Part shown: positions 37,164 to 47,200 of the stretch, one piece after another
Layout: each line of letters begins with the position of its first letter
Numbering within the stretch: the first letter of the stretch is position 1
From: Marinihelvus fidelis
GTDB lineage: Bacteria > Pseudomonadota > Gammaproteobacteria > Xanthomonadales > SZUA-36
Direction: 5' to 3'
DNA: 56,674 bases
NCBI RefSeq assembly: GCF_008725655.1
Contig: NZ_VYXP01000014.1
Location: forward strand, 1 to 56,674
Made by a program: the position numbers and the translations under genes
The notes under the pieces: generated by a model
What the model saw: the letters and a program-made list of their open reading frames with translations, nothing else
Told to the model about the DNA's origin: nothing
The model's database searches: none

Positions 37164-39470
37164 ATGAAACCGATAACGCTGACCGCTTCCCTTATCCACG
37201 CCATCGCTTTTGCGATGACTGGCACGATAGCGAGCACGGCCCTAGCCGATGACACCGAGCGCTGCCAGCCATCGGCAAAGACCGAAGGCGGCACGGACAT
37301 CGAATGCCTGGCGCTGGAGCACATCACCATCCTGGGTGATGCCGGCGATGTGAATGACGTGGCCGGCGGCGCCAGCAAGGTCTCGCACGAGGACCTGGAG
37401 CGCTTCCAGGCCACCGACGTCGTGCGCGCCATGCGCCAGGTGCCCGGCGTGTCGTTCCAGGTGGAAGACGGTTACGGCCTGCACCCCAACATCAGCATCC
37501 GCGGCACCGCGGCCGAGCGCAGCAGCCGTGTCACGCTCCTGGAGGACGGCATCCTGGTGGCCCCGGCGCCGTACACCGCGCCCTCGGCATACTACTTCCC
37601 GACGTTCGGCCGCATTCACGCCATCGAGGTACTGAAAGGGCCGGCCGCCATCACCCAGGGGCCCTATACCGTGGGTGGCGCGATCAACCTGGTCTCCACG
37701 CCTATTCCGGCGCAGGCCAGTGGCCACCTGCTGGGCGAGTTTGGCAGTGACGACACCTGGCGGCTGCACGGCTGGTACGGCGGCGGCGCCGACGACGGTT
37801 TCGGCTGGTTGGTGGAAACCCATCAATGGCAGTCTGACGGCTACCAGCATATCGACCGCAGCGACAGCGATACCGGCCTGGACAAGTCGGACTACCTGGC
37901 CAAGGGCCGTTACACGCTGGACACCGGCGATGGTGTCACCCACGTGTTCGACATCAAGCTGCAGACGTCCGAGGAACAGTCCCGGCAGAGCTACCTGGGC
38001 CTGACGGACACGGATTTTCATGCCGACGCGCTGCGACGGTACGGCGTGTCCAGCCAGGACGAGATGGACAACGAACACCAGCAGGTGGTCCTGGGCTGGC
38101 GCATGGTTTTCGAATCGGGCGCGGAACTGTCCATCGCCGCCTATGACAACGAATTCGAACGCGCCTGGTACAAGACCGAGGCCATCGACTTCGACGGCAG
38201 CGCCGATGCGCAGTCCTTCAGCGGAACGGGTTGGGCCAACGTCATCAACGGCATCAATACCGGTACCGGAACGGGGGGTTACGATGCCGGCTTCCTGCAG
38301 GCCATTGTCGACGGCGCCGACACCCCGGAAGGTTCGATCCAGGTCCGTAACAATTCACGTGAGTACTACGCCCGCGGCATCCAGCTCATCGGCCAGTTGC
38401 CGCTGGAATCGGGCGATGTGCTCCACGGCCTGCAGGCCGGACTGCGCTTCCATCGCGACGAGGAAGACCGGCTGCAGCGCAATGACACCTGGCGCCAGCT
38501 CAACGGCCAGATGGTCATCAGCGATGTCGGCCTGCAAGGCAATGCCGGCAACCGCGTCCAGGACGCCGAGGCCTGGGCCACGTGGATCCAGGACCGGATC
38601 GAGTGGAACGACTGGACCTTCACGCCGGGCCTGCGTTACGAGAACATCGAACTCAGCCGCCACAACTACGGCACCTCCGGCCCTGACCCGTCGAGCCGGA
38701 ACGACGACAACCTGTCCAGCTACCGCGAGAACCACGTCGACGTCTGGATTCCCGGCATCGGCGTGATGCGCGACCTTGATAACGGCCTGCAGTTGCTGGC
38801 CGGCGTGCACAAGGGTTTCGCCGTGCCGGGCAACTCGCCGGGCACCGACCCCGAGGAAAGCATCAACTACGAGCTGGGCATGCGCTGGGCCGGCCAGGCC
38901 TGGCAGCTCGATGTCACCGGCTTCTTCAACGACTACGAAAACCTGGTCGGCACCTGCACTAACTCATCGGGCAGCAATTGCGAGCCCGGTGACGCCTTCA
39001 ACGGCGAAGGGGTGCATATTCCCGGCCTGGAGGTCTCGGCCTCCGCCTTCCCCGTCCTGGGCAACGTCACCGTGCCGTTGCAGCTGACCTACACGTGGAT
39101 GGACGCCGAGTTCCAGACCAGCTTCGATTCCGAGTTCTTTGGCGATGTCGAGGCCGGCGACCCGGTGCCCTACGTGCCTGACCATGAGCTCTATGCCTCG
39201 GCCGGCATGGAATGGCAGCGCCTGTCTGCCTACCTGGGCGCGAGCTATGTCGACAGCGTGTGTACCCAGGCGGCCTGCGGCGCCTTCCAGGAAACCGACG
39301 CCGCGACCCTGTTCGATCTGTCCGCGCATTACCGGCTGGGTGATCAATGGACCGCGTACGTAATAGCAGAGAACGTAACCGACGAGATCTACATCGCCGG
39401 CCGTGAACCCTACGGCGCACGCCCGAACAAGCCGCGCAGCGTTTACGCGGGCGTCACGTTCGACTTTTGA
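37164..39470 (+). CDS. TonB-dependent receptor, FecA-like iron transporter
   Basis: Outer-membrane ferric-chelate receptor of 768 residues. The signal peptide ends near ASTALADD. The plug (about 50-180) includes HITILGDAGDVND, RQVPGVSFQVEDGYG, NISIRGTAAERSSRVTLLEDG and LKGPAAITQGPYTVGGAINLVSTPIP. The barrel holds ELGMRWAGQAWQLDV and NVTDEIYIAGREPYGARP and ends VYAGVTFDF with a terminal Phe. The arginine-rich ARPNKPRS ending resembles FecA-type receptors. An open frame from 37080 covers the Fur site, so the ATG at 37164 is taken. Regulated by Fur, by inference. The ABC genes to the right may complete the route. Confidence 0.93.
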   Translation: MKPITLTASLIHAIAFAMTGTIASTALADDTERCQPSAKTEGGTDIECLALEHITILGDAGDVNDVAGGASKVSHEDLERFQATDVVRAMRQVPGVSFQVEDGYGLHPNISIRGTAAERSSRVTLLEDGILVAPAPYTAPSAYYFPTFGRIHAIEVLKGPAAITQGPYTVGGAINLVSTPIPAQASGHLLGEFGSDDTWRLHGWYGGGADDGFGWLVETHQWQSDGYQHIDRSDSDTGLDKSDYLAKGRYTLDTGDGVTHVFDIKLQTSEEQSRQSYLGLTDTDFHADALRRYGVSSQDEMDNEHQQVVLGWRMVFESGAELSIAAYDNEFERAWYKTEAIDFDGSADAQSFSGTGWANVINGINTGTGTGGYDAGFLQAIVDGADTPEGSIQVRNNSREYYARGIQLIGQLPLESGDVLHGLQAGLRFHRDEEDRLQRNDTWRQLNGQMVISDVGLQGNAGNRVQDAEAWATWIQDRIEWNDWTFTPGLRYENIELSRHNYGTSGPDPSSRNDDNLSSYRENHVDVWIPGIGVMRDLDNGLQLLAGVHKGFAVPGNSPGTDPEESINYELGMRWAGQAWQLDVTGFFNDYENLVGTCTNSSGSNCEPGDAFNGEGVHIPGLEVSASAFPVLGNVTVPLQLTYTWMDAEFQTSFDSEFFGDVEAGDPVPYVPDHELYASAGMEWQRLSAYLGASYVDSVCTQAACGAFQETDAATLFDLSAHYRLGDQWTAYVIAENVTDEIYIAGREPYGARPNKPRSVYAGVTFDF

Positions 39471-39487
39471 GACCGGGCCCCGGCCGT

Positions 39488-39964
39488 TCAGCCGGTTGAG
39501 GCCATGGGCTCCAACAGGGTCAGCGCGCGCTGGTAAACCCGGCGCTTGAAGGGAATGACGTGGGCCACGGGGTACCAGAAGTCGACCCAGCGGTATTCGA
39601 AGAACTCGGGTGAATCGGTGGCGTCCAGCGCCAGCCGGGAATCATCGGCCAGCATGCGCAGCAGGAACCAGACCTGCTTCTGGCCAATGCACAGCGGCTT
39701 GTGATGACGGCGTAGGTAACGGTTCGGCAAGCGGTATCGCAGCCACCCCGGAGTTGAGCCCAGGATCTCGACATGATGGCTGCGTAGCCCGGTCTCCTCT
39801 TCCAGTTCCCGGTACATGGCCTCTTCGGGCGTTTCGTCGGTGCGCATGCCGCCCTGCGGAAACTGCCAGCCATCCTGGTTGGCGCGATGGGCCCAGAACA
39901 CCTTCCCGTCTTCATTGAGCAGTACGATGGCCACGTTGGGCCGATAGCCGTCAGGGTCGATCAC
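39488..39964 (-). CDS. rppH: RNA pyrophosphohydrolase
   Basis: Nudix hydrolase that removes pyrophosphate from the 5' end of mRNA and so triggers decay. It has 158 residues from the GTG at 39964, which gives the family N terminus [17 protein letters not shown]. The Nudix box is [23 protein letters not shown] (about 37-59; key residues G, E, R, EE). An ATG at 40000 would add 12 residues and has no ribosome site. It lies between the two iron-transport gene groups and is divergent from the permease. Confidence 0.95.
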   Translation of the reverse strand: MIDPDGYRPNVAIVLLNEDGKVFWAHRANQDGWQFPQGGMRTDETPEEAMYRELEEETGLRSHHVEILGSTPGWLRYRLPNRYLRRHHKPLCIGQKQVWFLLRMLADDSRLALDATDSPEFFEYRWVDFWYPVAHVIPFKRRVYQRALTLLEPMASTG

Positions 39965-40081
39965 GCCGGAACCCCGGTCGTGCCGGGCCGCCGCCGGCAT
40001 TGTGTTGGTAGGGCCATGTGCCTGTGTTATTTTGCCGCAGTCGGTAAAATCTTAATCAATCCCGGGATTCTTTCCAATACG

Positions 40082-41071
40082 ATGCCGTTTTCCTCCCAGC
40101 GCTGGTTCCTGGGCGCCCTGGCGGCGCTGGCCCTGGGAAGCATCGTGTTTGCCACCATGGTCGGCTCGACGATCAGCGGGCCGGCCGCCTGGCTGGACGC
40201 GCTGACGCACCCCGACAGCCACGCCGGCGAGGTGCTCTGGCGCCTGCGCCTGCCCCGCGCGCTGGCGGCATTCGTCGTCGGCGGACTGCTGTCGCTGTCC
40301 GGCTGCCTGATGCAGGTGCTGCTGCGCAACCCCCTGGCCGACCCGTACATTCTTGGCGTGTCCGGTGGCGCCGCCTTCTTCACGCTCGCCGGCATGACCC
40401 TGGGCATCGCCGCGGTGTGGTGGCCGCCGCTGGCGCTGGCCGGTGCGTTTTTCTCGGTGCTTGTCGTGTTCAGCCTGGCCCGCGGCAGCGGGCCGTGGAG
40501 CGGCACCCGATTGCTGCTGACCGGCGTGGTCACCGCATCCGGCTGGGGCGCGCTGATCACATTGCTGCTGGCGCAAAGCGACGACAGCAGCCTGCGCGGC
40601 ATGCTGTTCTGGCTGATGGGCGACCTGGGCTATGCGCGCCTGCCGGCCTGGGCCGTGGCAGTCCTGGCGCTGTCACTGGTGCTGGCGCTGGGGTTCGCGC
40701 GTGGCCTGAACGTGCTGGCCATGGGCGAGACCACCGCCAGGTTGCTGGGGGTATCGACACGTCGCCTGTTGTGGGGCATTTACTTCGTCGCTTCTCTGCT
40801 GACGGCGGCCGCGGTCAGCATTGCCGGCAGCATCGGCTTCGTCGGCCTGATCGTGCCCCACCTGGCACGCCTGCTGGTTGGGGCCGACCATCGCGTACTG
40901 GTCCCGGCCGCGACCCTGTTCGGTGGTGCTTTCCTGGTCCTGTCCGACACGCTGGCGCGGACCATCATCGCGCCGCGGCAGTTGCCCGTGGGTGTTGTCA
41001 CGGCATTGCTCGGCGTGCCGCTGTTCCTGTTGCTGCTGAACCGCGCCCGCGTACGTGGGGGCCGCGAATGA
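40082..41071 (+). CDS. FecCD-family ABC transporter permease
   Basis: Inner-membrane permease for iron-siderophore or vitamin B12 uptake, 329 residues with nine or ten membrane helices. Signatures are LWRLRLPRALAAFVVGGLL, SGCLMQVLLRNPLADPYILG, and AGSIGFVGLIVPHLARLLVG (the loop that contacts the ATPase). The ATG at 40082 starts a normal membrane-protein head; the open frame further upstream to 39887 overlaps rppH. The stop overlaps the ATPase start by four bases. No periplasmic binding-protein gene is adjacent. The substrate is probably iron-related given the neighbours. Confidence 0.93.
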   Translation: MPFSSQRWFLGALAALALGSIVFATMVGSTISGPAAWLDALTHPDSHAGEVLWRLRLPRALAAFVVGGLLSLSGCLMQVLLRNPLADPYILGVSGGAAFFTLAGMTLGIAAVWWPPLALAGAFFSVLVVFSLARGSGPWSGTRLLLTGVVTASGWGALITLLLAQSDDSSLRGMLFWLMGDLGYARLPAWAVAVLALSLVLALGFARGLNVLAMGETTARLLGVSTRRLLWGIYFVASLLTAAAVSIAGSIGFVGLIVPHLARLLVGADHRVLVPAATLFGGAFLVLSDTLARTIIAPRQLPVGVVTALLGVPLFLLLLNRARVRGGRE

Positions 41072-41898
41072 CGACCACCACGCCCTCCAGCAAGGCCGAT
41101 CACGGCTTGCGGTGCCATGCACTGGATGTCGAGATCGGTGCTCGCCCGGTGGCCCGTGAGCTGGACCTCGTGCTCCGCCCCGGCGAATTCTGGGGGCTGC
41201 TTGGCGCCAACGGCTCCGGGAAGACGACCCTGCTGCGACACTTCGCCGGCCTGCTTCCACCCGCCGGCGGCACGCTGTCGCTGGACGGCCGGCCGCTGGC
41301 CCGCTGGCCACGCCGGGAACTGGCCCGCTCCCTGGGGATGATGCAACAACACGCCGACTACGTGTTCGATGCCAGCGTGCTGGATGTCGCCCTCACCGGG
41401 CGCCACCCCTACCTGGGCCCATGGCAGCGCGAGAGTCGTGATGACCGTGACCACGCCATGCGTGCGCTGGCAACTGTCGACCTGGCTTCGCTGGCGGACC
41501 GGCCGGTGACGCGACTGTCCGGTGGCGAAGCGCGCCGGCTGGCGTTTGCCGCCCTGCTGGTGCAGTCACCGGATACCCTGTTGCTGGACGAGCCCACCAA
41601 CCACCTGGATTTCCGTCACCAGGTGAGCGTCATGCGTACCGTGGGTAATCATGTCTATGGCGATGGGCGACTGGCCGTGGCCGCGCTGCACGATGTGAAC
41701 CTGGCGGCGACCTACTGCAGCCACGTGCTGTTGCTTTACGGCGAGGGTGAGTGGCAGGCCGGACCGGCACCGGACCTGCTGAACATGGACAACCTGGAGC
41801 GGCTGTACCAGTGCCCGGTCACCGTGGTCGACACCCCGGACGGGCGGCGGTTTCACCCGTCGTTTTCGCGACTCTCCGACGGCCCCTCGGCCGATTGA
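41068..41898 (+). CDS. ABC transporter ATP-binding protein of an iron/cobalamin importer
   Basis: Cytosolic ATPase of 276 residues for the adjacent permease. Walker A is LLGANGSGKTTL, the signature LSGGEARRLAFAALL, Walker B TLLLDEPTNHLD and the switch His in ALHDVNLA. It starts by ATGA overlap with the permease stop and has GGGGG upstream. Its last 46 bases overlap the end of the convergent MFS gene, so the two ends are read on both strands. Close kin are FecE, FhuC and BtuD. Confidence 0.94.
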   Translation: MTTTTPSSKADHGLRCHALDVEIGARPVARELDLVLRPGEFWGLLGANGSGKTTLLRHFAGLLPPAGGTLSLDGRPLARWPRRELARSLGMMQQHADYVFDASVLDVALTGRHPYLGPWQRESRDDRDHAMRALATVDLASLADRPVTRLSGGEARRLAFAALLVQSPDTLLLDEPTNHLDFRHQVSVMRTVGNHVYGDGRLAVAALHDVNLAATYCSHVLLLYGEGEWQAGPAPDLLNMDNLERLYQCPVTVVDTPDGRRFHPSFSRLSDGPSAD

Positions 41899-43166
41899 CC
41901 CACCCGGGCCTGGTAGTGCCGGCCCAGGAACCAGGCCCCCGTACCCCAGGCCGCCAGAACCGGCAGGTACAGCCAGGTGATCTGCGTGATGCCCAACCCG
42001 GCCGTGGTCATGCCCTTGAACAGCCAGCTGGCGGTCACATCACTGCCGCGATAGACGACGGTGTCGATAAAGTTCTTTGACTTGTAGCGCTGCTCGCGCC
42101 CCACCACGGTGAACAGCATCTCCTTGACCGGCCCCAGCATGCCGTAGTTCAGCGACCGCTGGGCCACCTGCACCGCGGCGAACAGCACCAGCCCCATGCT
42201 GGAGCCCAGGATGACGAAACCCGAGGCCAGCAGCACCGGCGGCACGATGATCGCGCGGCGCATGCCCAGCGCGTCCACCAGCCGGGAAGTCAGGAAGAAC
42301 TGGAATGCGAAGGCCAGCACCTGCACCACCAGGTCGACCACGGCAAAAAACTCCGTGCGCTCTGCGAAACCAACGATCTCGCGGTCGACCAGCACCGCCA
42401 GGCCGTTATACAGGAACGTTGCCGTCAGGTTGTGGGTGAGCATCAGCAGGCAGATCAGTAGCAGGTACTTCGAGCGGAACACCTCGATGGCGCCTTCGAG
42501 CACCCCGCCGCCGATGACCTCACCGCCCTCATCGTGGCCGGTGGCGCGCTCGTAGCGACCCATGACCACGGCCATGCCGGTGGCCACCAGCAAGCCGGCC
42601 AGGGCCACCATCATGATGCCGGATGCGCCGACATCGGCCACCAGGCCGCGGGTGGCCAGCGGGCCTACGATGGCGCCGATGCTGCCGCCGGCCATGATGG
42701 TGGGAAACAGCCGCCGCGCCTGGCCCGGACGGAACACGTCGGTCATGAAACTCCAGAACACCGACACCACGAACAGGTTGAAGACGCTCAGCCAGACATA
42801 GAACGCGCGCTGCACCCACGCCGATGTCGCGTCGCCGCTGAAGGCCCAGGCGAAAAAGCCCAGCTGGGTGATGAAGAACAGGTAACTGGCCGGCACGAAC
42901 ACGCCGCGCCGGAATCGCGACACCAGCCAGCCGAACACCGGCACAATCAGCAGCATGCACACGAACGTGGCGGTATAGAGCAGGTGCAGCACCTCGGCGT
43001 TGTTGGACGCCACGGTGCCACGTAGTGGCCGCAGCATGAAATAGCTGCCAAGCAGGAAAAAGAAATACGTGAACGCCAGGTCGAAAGCGACCCACTCGCC
43101 ATGCTGCACCCGGAACAGACGCTCGAACGGATTCTGGTAGCCGCGCTCCGCGGTGGTGTCAGTCAA
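41853..43166 (-). CDS. MFS/nucleotide-translocase-like membrane transporter
   Basis: A 437-residue inner-membrane protein with about twelve helices. The opening FERLFRVQHGEWVAFDLAFTYFFFLLGSYFMLRPLR and the FFPT-type loop recall the MFS branch that resembles NTP/NDP translocases (TlcA-like) and is found in free-living bacteria without proven ADP/ATP activity. WSFMTDVF and RLFPTIMAGGSIGAIVGP are matching motifs. It is the third gene after the RND pump and adaptor, 18 bases past the adaptor stop. Substrate unknown. Confidence 0.8.
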   Translation of the reverse strand: MTDTTAERGYQNPFERLFRVQHGEWVAFDLAFTYFFFLLGSYFMLRPLRGTVASNNAEVLHLLYTATFVCMLLIVPVFGWLVSRFRRGVFVPASYLFFITQLGFFAWAFSGDATSAWVQRAFYVWLSVFNLFVVSVFWSFMTDVFRPGQARRLFPTIMAGGSIGAIVGPLATRGLVADVGASGIMMVALAGLLVATGMAVVMGRYERATGHDEGGEVIGGGVLEGAIEVFRSKYLLLICLLMLTHNLTATFLYNGLAVLVDREIVGFAERTEFFAVVDLVVQVLAFAFQFFLTSRLVDALGMRRAIIVPPVLLASGFVILGSSMGLVLFAAVQVAQRSLNYGMLGPVKEMLFTVVGREQRYKSKNFIDTVVYRGSDVTASWLFKGMTTAGLGITQITWLYLPVLAAWGTGAWFLGRHYQARVGQSAEGPSESRENDG

Positions 43167-43184
43167 GGCCCAGGGCTCCCGGCA

Positions 43185-44246
43185 TCAACCGTCCGCCACC
43201 ATCACGGACTGCCCGGGCTGCAGTCGCTCGTTACCGCGAATCACCACGCGGTCGCCGCCGCGCAGGTCGCCTTCCACCGCGATCCGGTCGGCCGTGCCGA
43301 CGCCGGTCGTGACCGGCACCTGGCGGGCCGTGTCATCGGCGCCGACAACAAACACGGAGATATTGCCCGGGCGCAGAACCAGGGCGTCACGCGGCACCGA
43401 CAGCAGTTCCTCGGTATGCGCCATCGGCACGGCCACGCGCAGTGTCTGGCCCACGGGGAAGCGCTGTTCCAGCAGGTCCAGGCGGAGCTCGAACTGGTGC
43501 GTATTCAGGTCACCGACGGCGACCACGGTGCGAACCACCGCCTGCGCGGTGGCGGCGCGTGTGCGCAGGTCCAGGCGCTGGCCGGGCTGGACATAGCCGT
43601 AGTACTCCAGCGGCGCGCGGGCGATGACCTCCAGGTGCGCCTGGTCGACCACGCGAACCACGGTGCTGCCGACGATGACGCGCTCGCCGGGCGTCATGAC
43701 CCGCTCGACAACAACGCCATCGAACGGCGCGCGAATGACGGTGCGCGCGAGCTGGTCCTCGTTCTGCGCCAGCCGTGAACGCGCCACGGCCAGGTCGCCG
43801 CGGGCCACATCACGGTCCGCGCGGGTCTGCTCCAGCTGCGTGGCCGCGGCCAGGTTGGACTGTGCCAAGCGGTCGAAACGCTTCTCCTCGGCCTCCAGGA
43901 ACACCAGTTGCGCCTGGGCACGCTCCACCTCCGCGGCCAGCTCGTCGCGCCGGAGCCGCAGGGCCGTGTCTTCAATAGTGGCCACGGGGTCTCCGGCAGC
44001 CACGGCCGTGCCGACATCAGCGACGGTGTTCAGGCGCCCTTCCACTTCCGCAGCCAGGCGGGCGTCGTTGCGGCTGGCCACGGTGCCGGGCACCCAGGTC
44101 ACCGGCGCCATCGGCCGGACCTCGGCCTGGGCCACGCGGACCGTGGCCGGCGGCATCTGGTCCTGGGCCCAGGCGGGCGCCAGCAGGGCCAGCGCCAGGC
44201 CCAGCACACCGGTGCGGCGCAGCAGGGAAGGGGTCAGTGTCTTCAT
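43185..44246 (-). CDS. RND efflux periplasmic adaptor subunit
   Basis: Membrane-fusion protein of 353 residues linking an RND pump to an outer-membrane channel. A signal peptide ends at PAWAQDQ. The biotinyl-lipoyl halves are visible as LNTVADVGTAVAAGDPVATIED (about 73-94) and IRAPFDGVVVERVMTPGERVIVGS (about 172-195), with a coiled-coil hairpin between (about 95-165). A beta-barrel and membrane-proximal domain follow. Start 44246 (MKTLTPSL) is taken because AGGA lies eight bases before it; two earlier ATGs also fit. Gene order here is pump then adaptor, opposite to the common one. Confidence 0.92.
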   Translation of the reverse strand: MKTLTPSLLRRTGVLGLALALLAPAWAQDQMPPATVRVAQAEVRPMAPVTWVPGTVASRNDARLAAEVEGRLNTVADVGTAVAAGDPVATIEDTALRLRRDELAAEVERAQAQLVFLEAEEKRFDRLAQSNLAAATQLEQTRADRDVARGDLAVARSRLAQNEDQLARTVIRAPFDGVVVERVMTPGERVIVGSTVVRVVDQAHLEVIARAPLEYYGYVQPGQRLDLRTRAATAQAVVRTVVAVGDLNTHQFELRLDLLEQRFPVGQTLRVAVPMAHTEELLSVPRDALVLRPGNISVFVVGADDTARQVPVTTGVGTADRIAVEGDLRGGDRVVIRGNERLQPGQSVMVADG

Positions 44247-44256
44247 CGTCATCATC

Positions 44257-47200
44257 CTATACGGCCTCCGGCGCGACGTGGGTCTCGGCCGTCTTTTCTT
44301 CATTCATGCGCAACAGGCTGGGCAGCAGCAACAGCGTAAACAGCGTGCTGACGGCCATGCCACCGACGATCACCGAGGCCATGCCCCGGTACAGTTCCGA
44401 ACCGGAGCCCGGCATCAGCATCAGCGGCAGCATGCCGAAGATGCTGGTGGTGGTGCTCATCAGGATGGGCCGCAGTCGCAACCGCACGGCGCTCTCCACC
44501 GCATCGCGACGGCTCATGCCTTCGCGCTCGGCGTCGCGGGCGCGGTACACCAGCAGGATGGCGTTGTTGACCACCAGGCCCAGCAGGATGACAAAGCCGA
44601 TCATCGTCAACAGGTCCATCTGCTGGCCACCCTGCGACATCAGCGCCAGGTCCATCATCCGCAATGACAGGATGCCGCCGACCGTGGCCATCGGAATGGT
44701 CATGATCACCAGCAATGAATCCCGGAAGGACCGGAATAGCGCCGAAATCAGCAGGTACAGGATCACCACCGCCAGCGTGAAGCTGCCGGCCATGCTGCGC
44801 AGGGTCTCGGACAGCGCCTCGGCGGTGCCGGACAGCTTGATGGTGCCATCCGGCGGCAGCAGCGCGCGGATCTGCGGCAACACCTGCTCGTCGATCACGG
44901 TGAGCGCCTCCTCGATGGCCATGGCGCCCGGCGGCGTGATCTGCAGGGTGAGCGTTCGGCGGCGATCCACGCGCTGGATGCTGGACGGCCCGGCGGTGCG
45001 TTCCAGCCGCGCCAGTTCGCTTAACGCCAGCACCTCGCCAGACGGCGTCGCCAGCGGCATGGCGGCCAGTTCCTCCGGCGTGGCCCATTCCTCGGCGCGC
45101 ATGACGATGTTGTATCGCCGCGTGCCATCGAAATACTCGCCCAGGAACGCGCCGTCGCCCAGCGCGCGGACCACGGTCGCCATGCGTGCACGGTTCCAGC
45201 CGACCTCGGCGATGGCGCGGTCATCCGGCACCAGGCGCAGTTCCGGCTCGGCCATTTCCAGGCCGGGCACCGGCTGGATACTGGCACCCGGCAGCGCCTG
45301 CATGACCGCGAAGAAACCGGCCTGGCCGGCACCCAGCAAGGACTCGAAAGATTCGGCCTGCAGGTCCAGGTTGATCTGCCGGCCACCACGGGCGCCGTTG
45401 AAGATCGGCGCACGGCGGGCGAAGCCGAAGGTGTCCGGGAAACCCTGCAGGATCTGGCCATTGAAGAGCCCCAGGAAGGCATCGACTTCGTCCGGATTCA
45501 CCGCGCGGCCACCCAGGAAAGTACCGAAACTGGGGTCCGAGCCCATGTAGTAACTGCTCAGCTGCATCTCCGCCGTGCCGTCGATATGCGGCGCCAGGCG
45601 CTGGTCGATGACATCCATGATCTCGCGCTCACCGGTTTCCACGCCAAGCCCGGGCGGCGCCACCAGGAAGCCGTCGATCCAGTTCTGGCGGCCCTCGGGC
45701 AGGTAGTCGGCCGGCGGCTTCAGCAGGATGACCAGCACCAGCGGGACGATGGTCAGCACGCCAATCCACGTCAGCCTTTTCGAGCGCGTATCAGTCCAGC
45801 TCATGATGTGGTCGGTGGTCCAGCGCCACCAGTGCTGGTGATGGTCTTCGATACCCGCGCCCTTGACCCAGTTGGCCGCGGCCGAGGGCAGTACGGTCAC
45901 GGCCACGACCAGGCTGACCGTGACCGCGGCGGAAATCGTGATGGCCAGGTCGGCGAACAGCTGCCCGGCCTCGTCGTCCAGGAACGCCACGGGCATGAAG
46001 ATGGCCACTGTGGTGGCGGTGGAAGCCAGCAGCGCACCCCAGACCTGGCTGGCGCCGCGCAGCGAGGCCTCGTCGCCATCGCGGCCCTGCTCGCGCTGGC
46101 GGAAAATGTTCTCCAGCACCACGATGGCCGCGTCCAGCACCATGCCGGTGGCAAACGCCAGGCCCGCCAGCGAGATGATGTTCAGCGTGCGCCCGGTGAT
46201 CTCCATGACCAGGAACGAGGCCAGCAGGCACAGCGGGATCGACAGGCCGACCACCAGCGTGGCGCGGAACTTGCGAAGGAACCACCACAGCACTACGACG
46301 GCCAGCGCCATGCCCAGCAACAGGTTGTTGCGGACCATGGCGATGGAGGCGTTGATGTAGTCGGTCTGGTCGAAATTCTGTTCGATCTGCAGGCCGACGC
46401 GCGGTAACTGCTCGGCCTGCATTTCGGCGATCACGTCCCTCACGCCGGCCATCACGTCGAGCACGTTGGCGCCGGATTCCGGCGACACCGCCATGCCGAT
46501 GGCCGGCCCGCCGTTCAGATGCAGCACCGTGGTGGGGTCGACCATGGCCATCTCCACGCGCGCCACCTCGCTGAGCCGGATGGGCGTCTGGCCACGCCAC
46601 TCCAGCACAAGGTCGCCCAGCGACTCCACCGCGTAGCGGCCGGAGAACCGAACCGTGTACTGGCGCCGCCCGACCTCCATGTTGCCGCCGGAAACATCGG
46701 TATTGCTGCCCAGCTCACCCGAGACCGCGGTCAGGTCCAGGCCGATGGCCGCGGCCTTGTACGGGTCGAAGGTGATGCGCACCTCGTGCGAGCGGCCGCC
46801 AAAGGACCCCACCCACGACACGCCGGCCACGCGCTCGATGCGGGTCACCACGTTGTCGTCGATGTAGTCCTGGTAGCTCTCGATGGGCCGGTCGTTGCCC
46901 TCGGTGGTGGAAATGGCGAACCAGCCCATGACCCGGTCGAAGTTGAAACCACCCACCAGGATGCCGGGTTCATCGGCGTCGACGGGGTAGCGCGGCACCT
47001 GGTTGAGCCGGTTCATGACCTCGATGAGGGCGCGGTTCATGTCCGTGCCCACGGCAAACTCCAGCGACACCGAGGCCGCGCCATAGTTGGCGTTGGAGGT
47101 CATCCGCAACAGGCCCGGGGTGCTGCGCAGGACCGTTTCCTGCGGCTCGATGATTTCAGATTCGATTTCGTTGGGCGCCGACGCGCGCCAGCTGGTGCTG

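Noticed and set aside
39965-40081. Possible cobalamin riboswitch before the ABC permease
   Set aside because: The gap is only about 117 bases and no conserved B12-box-like segment was found.
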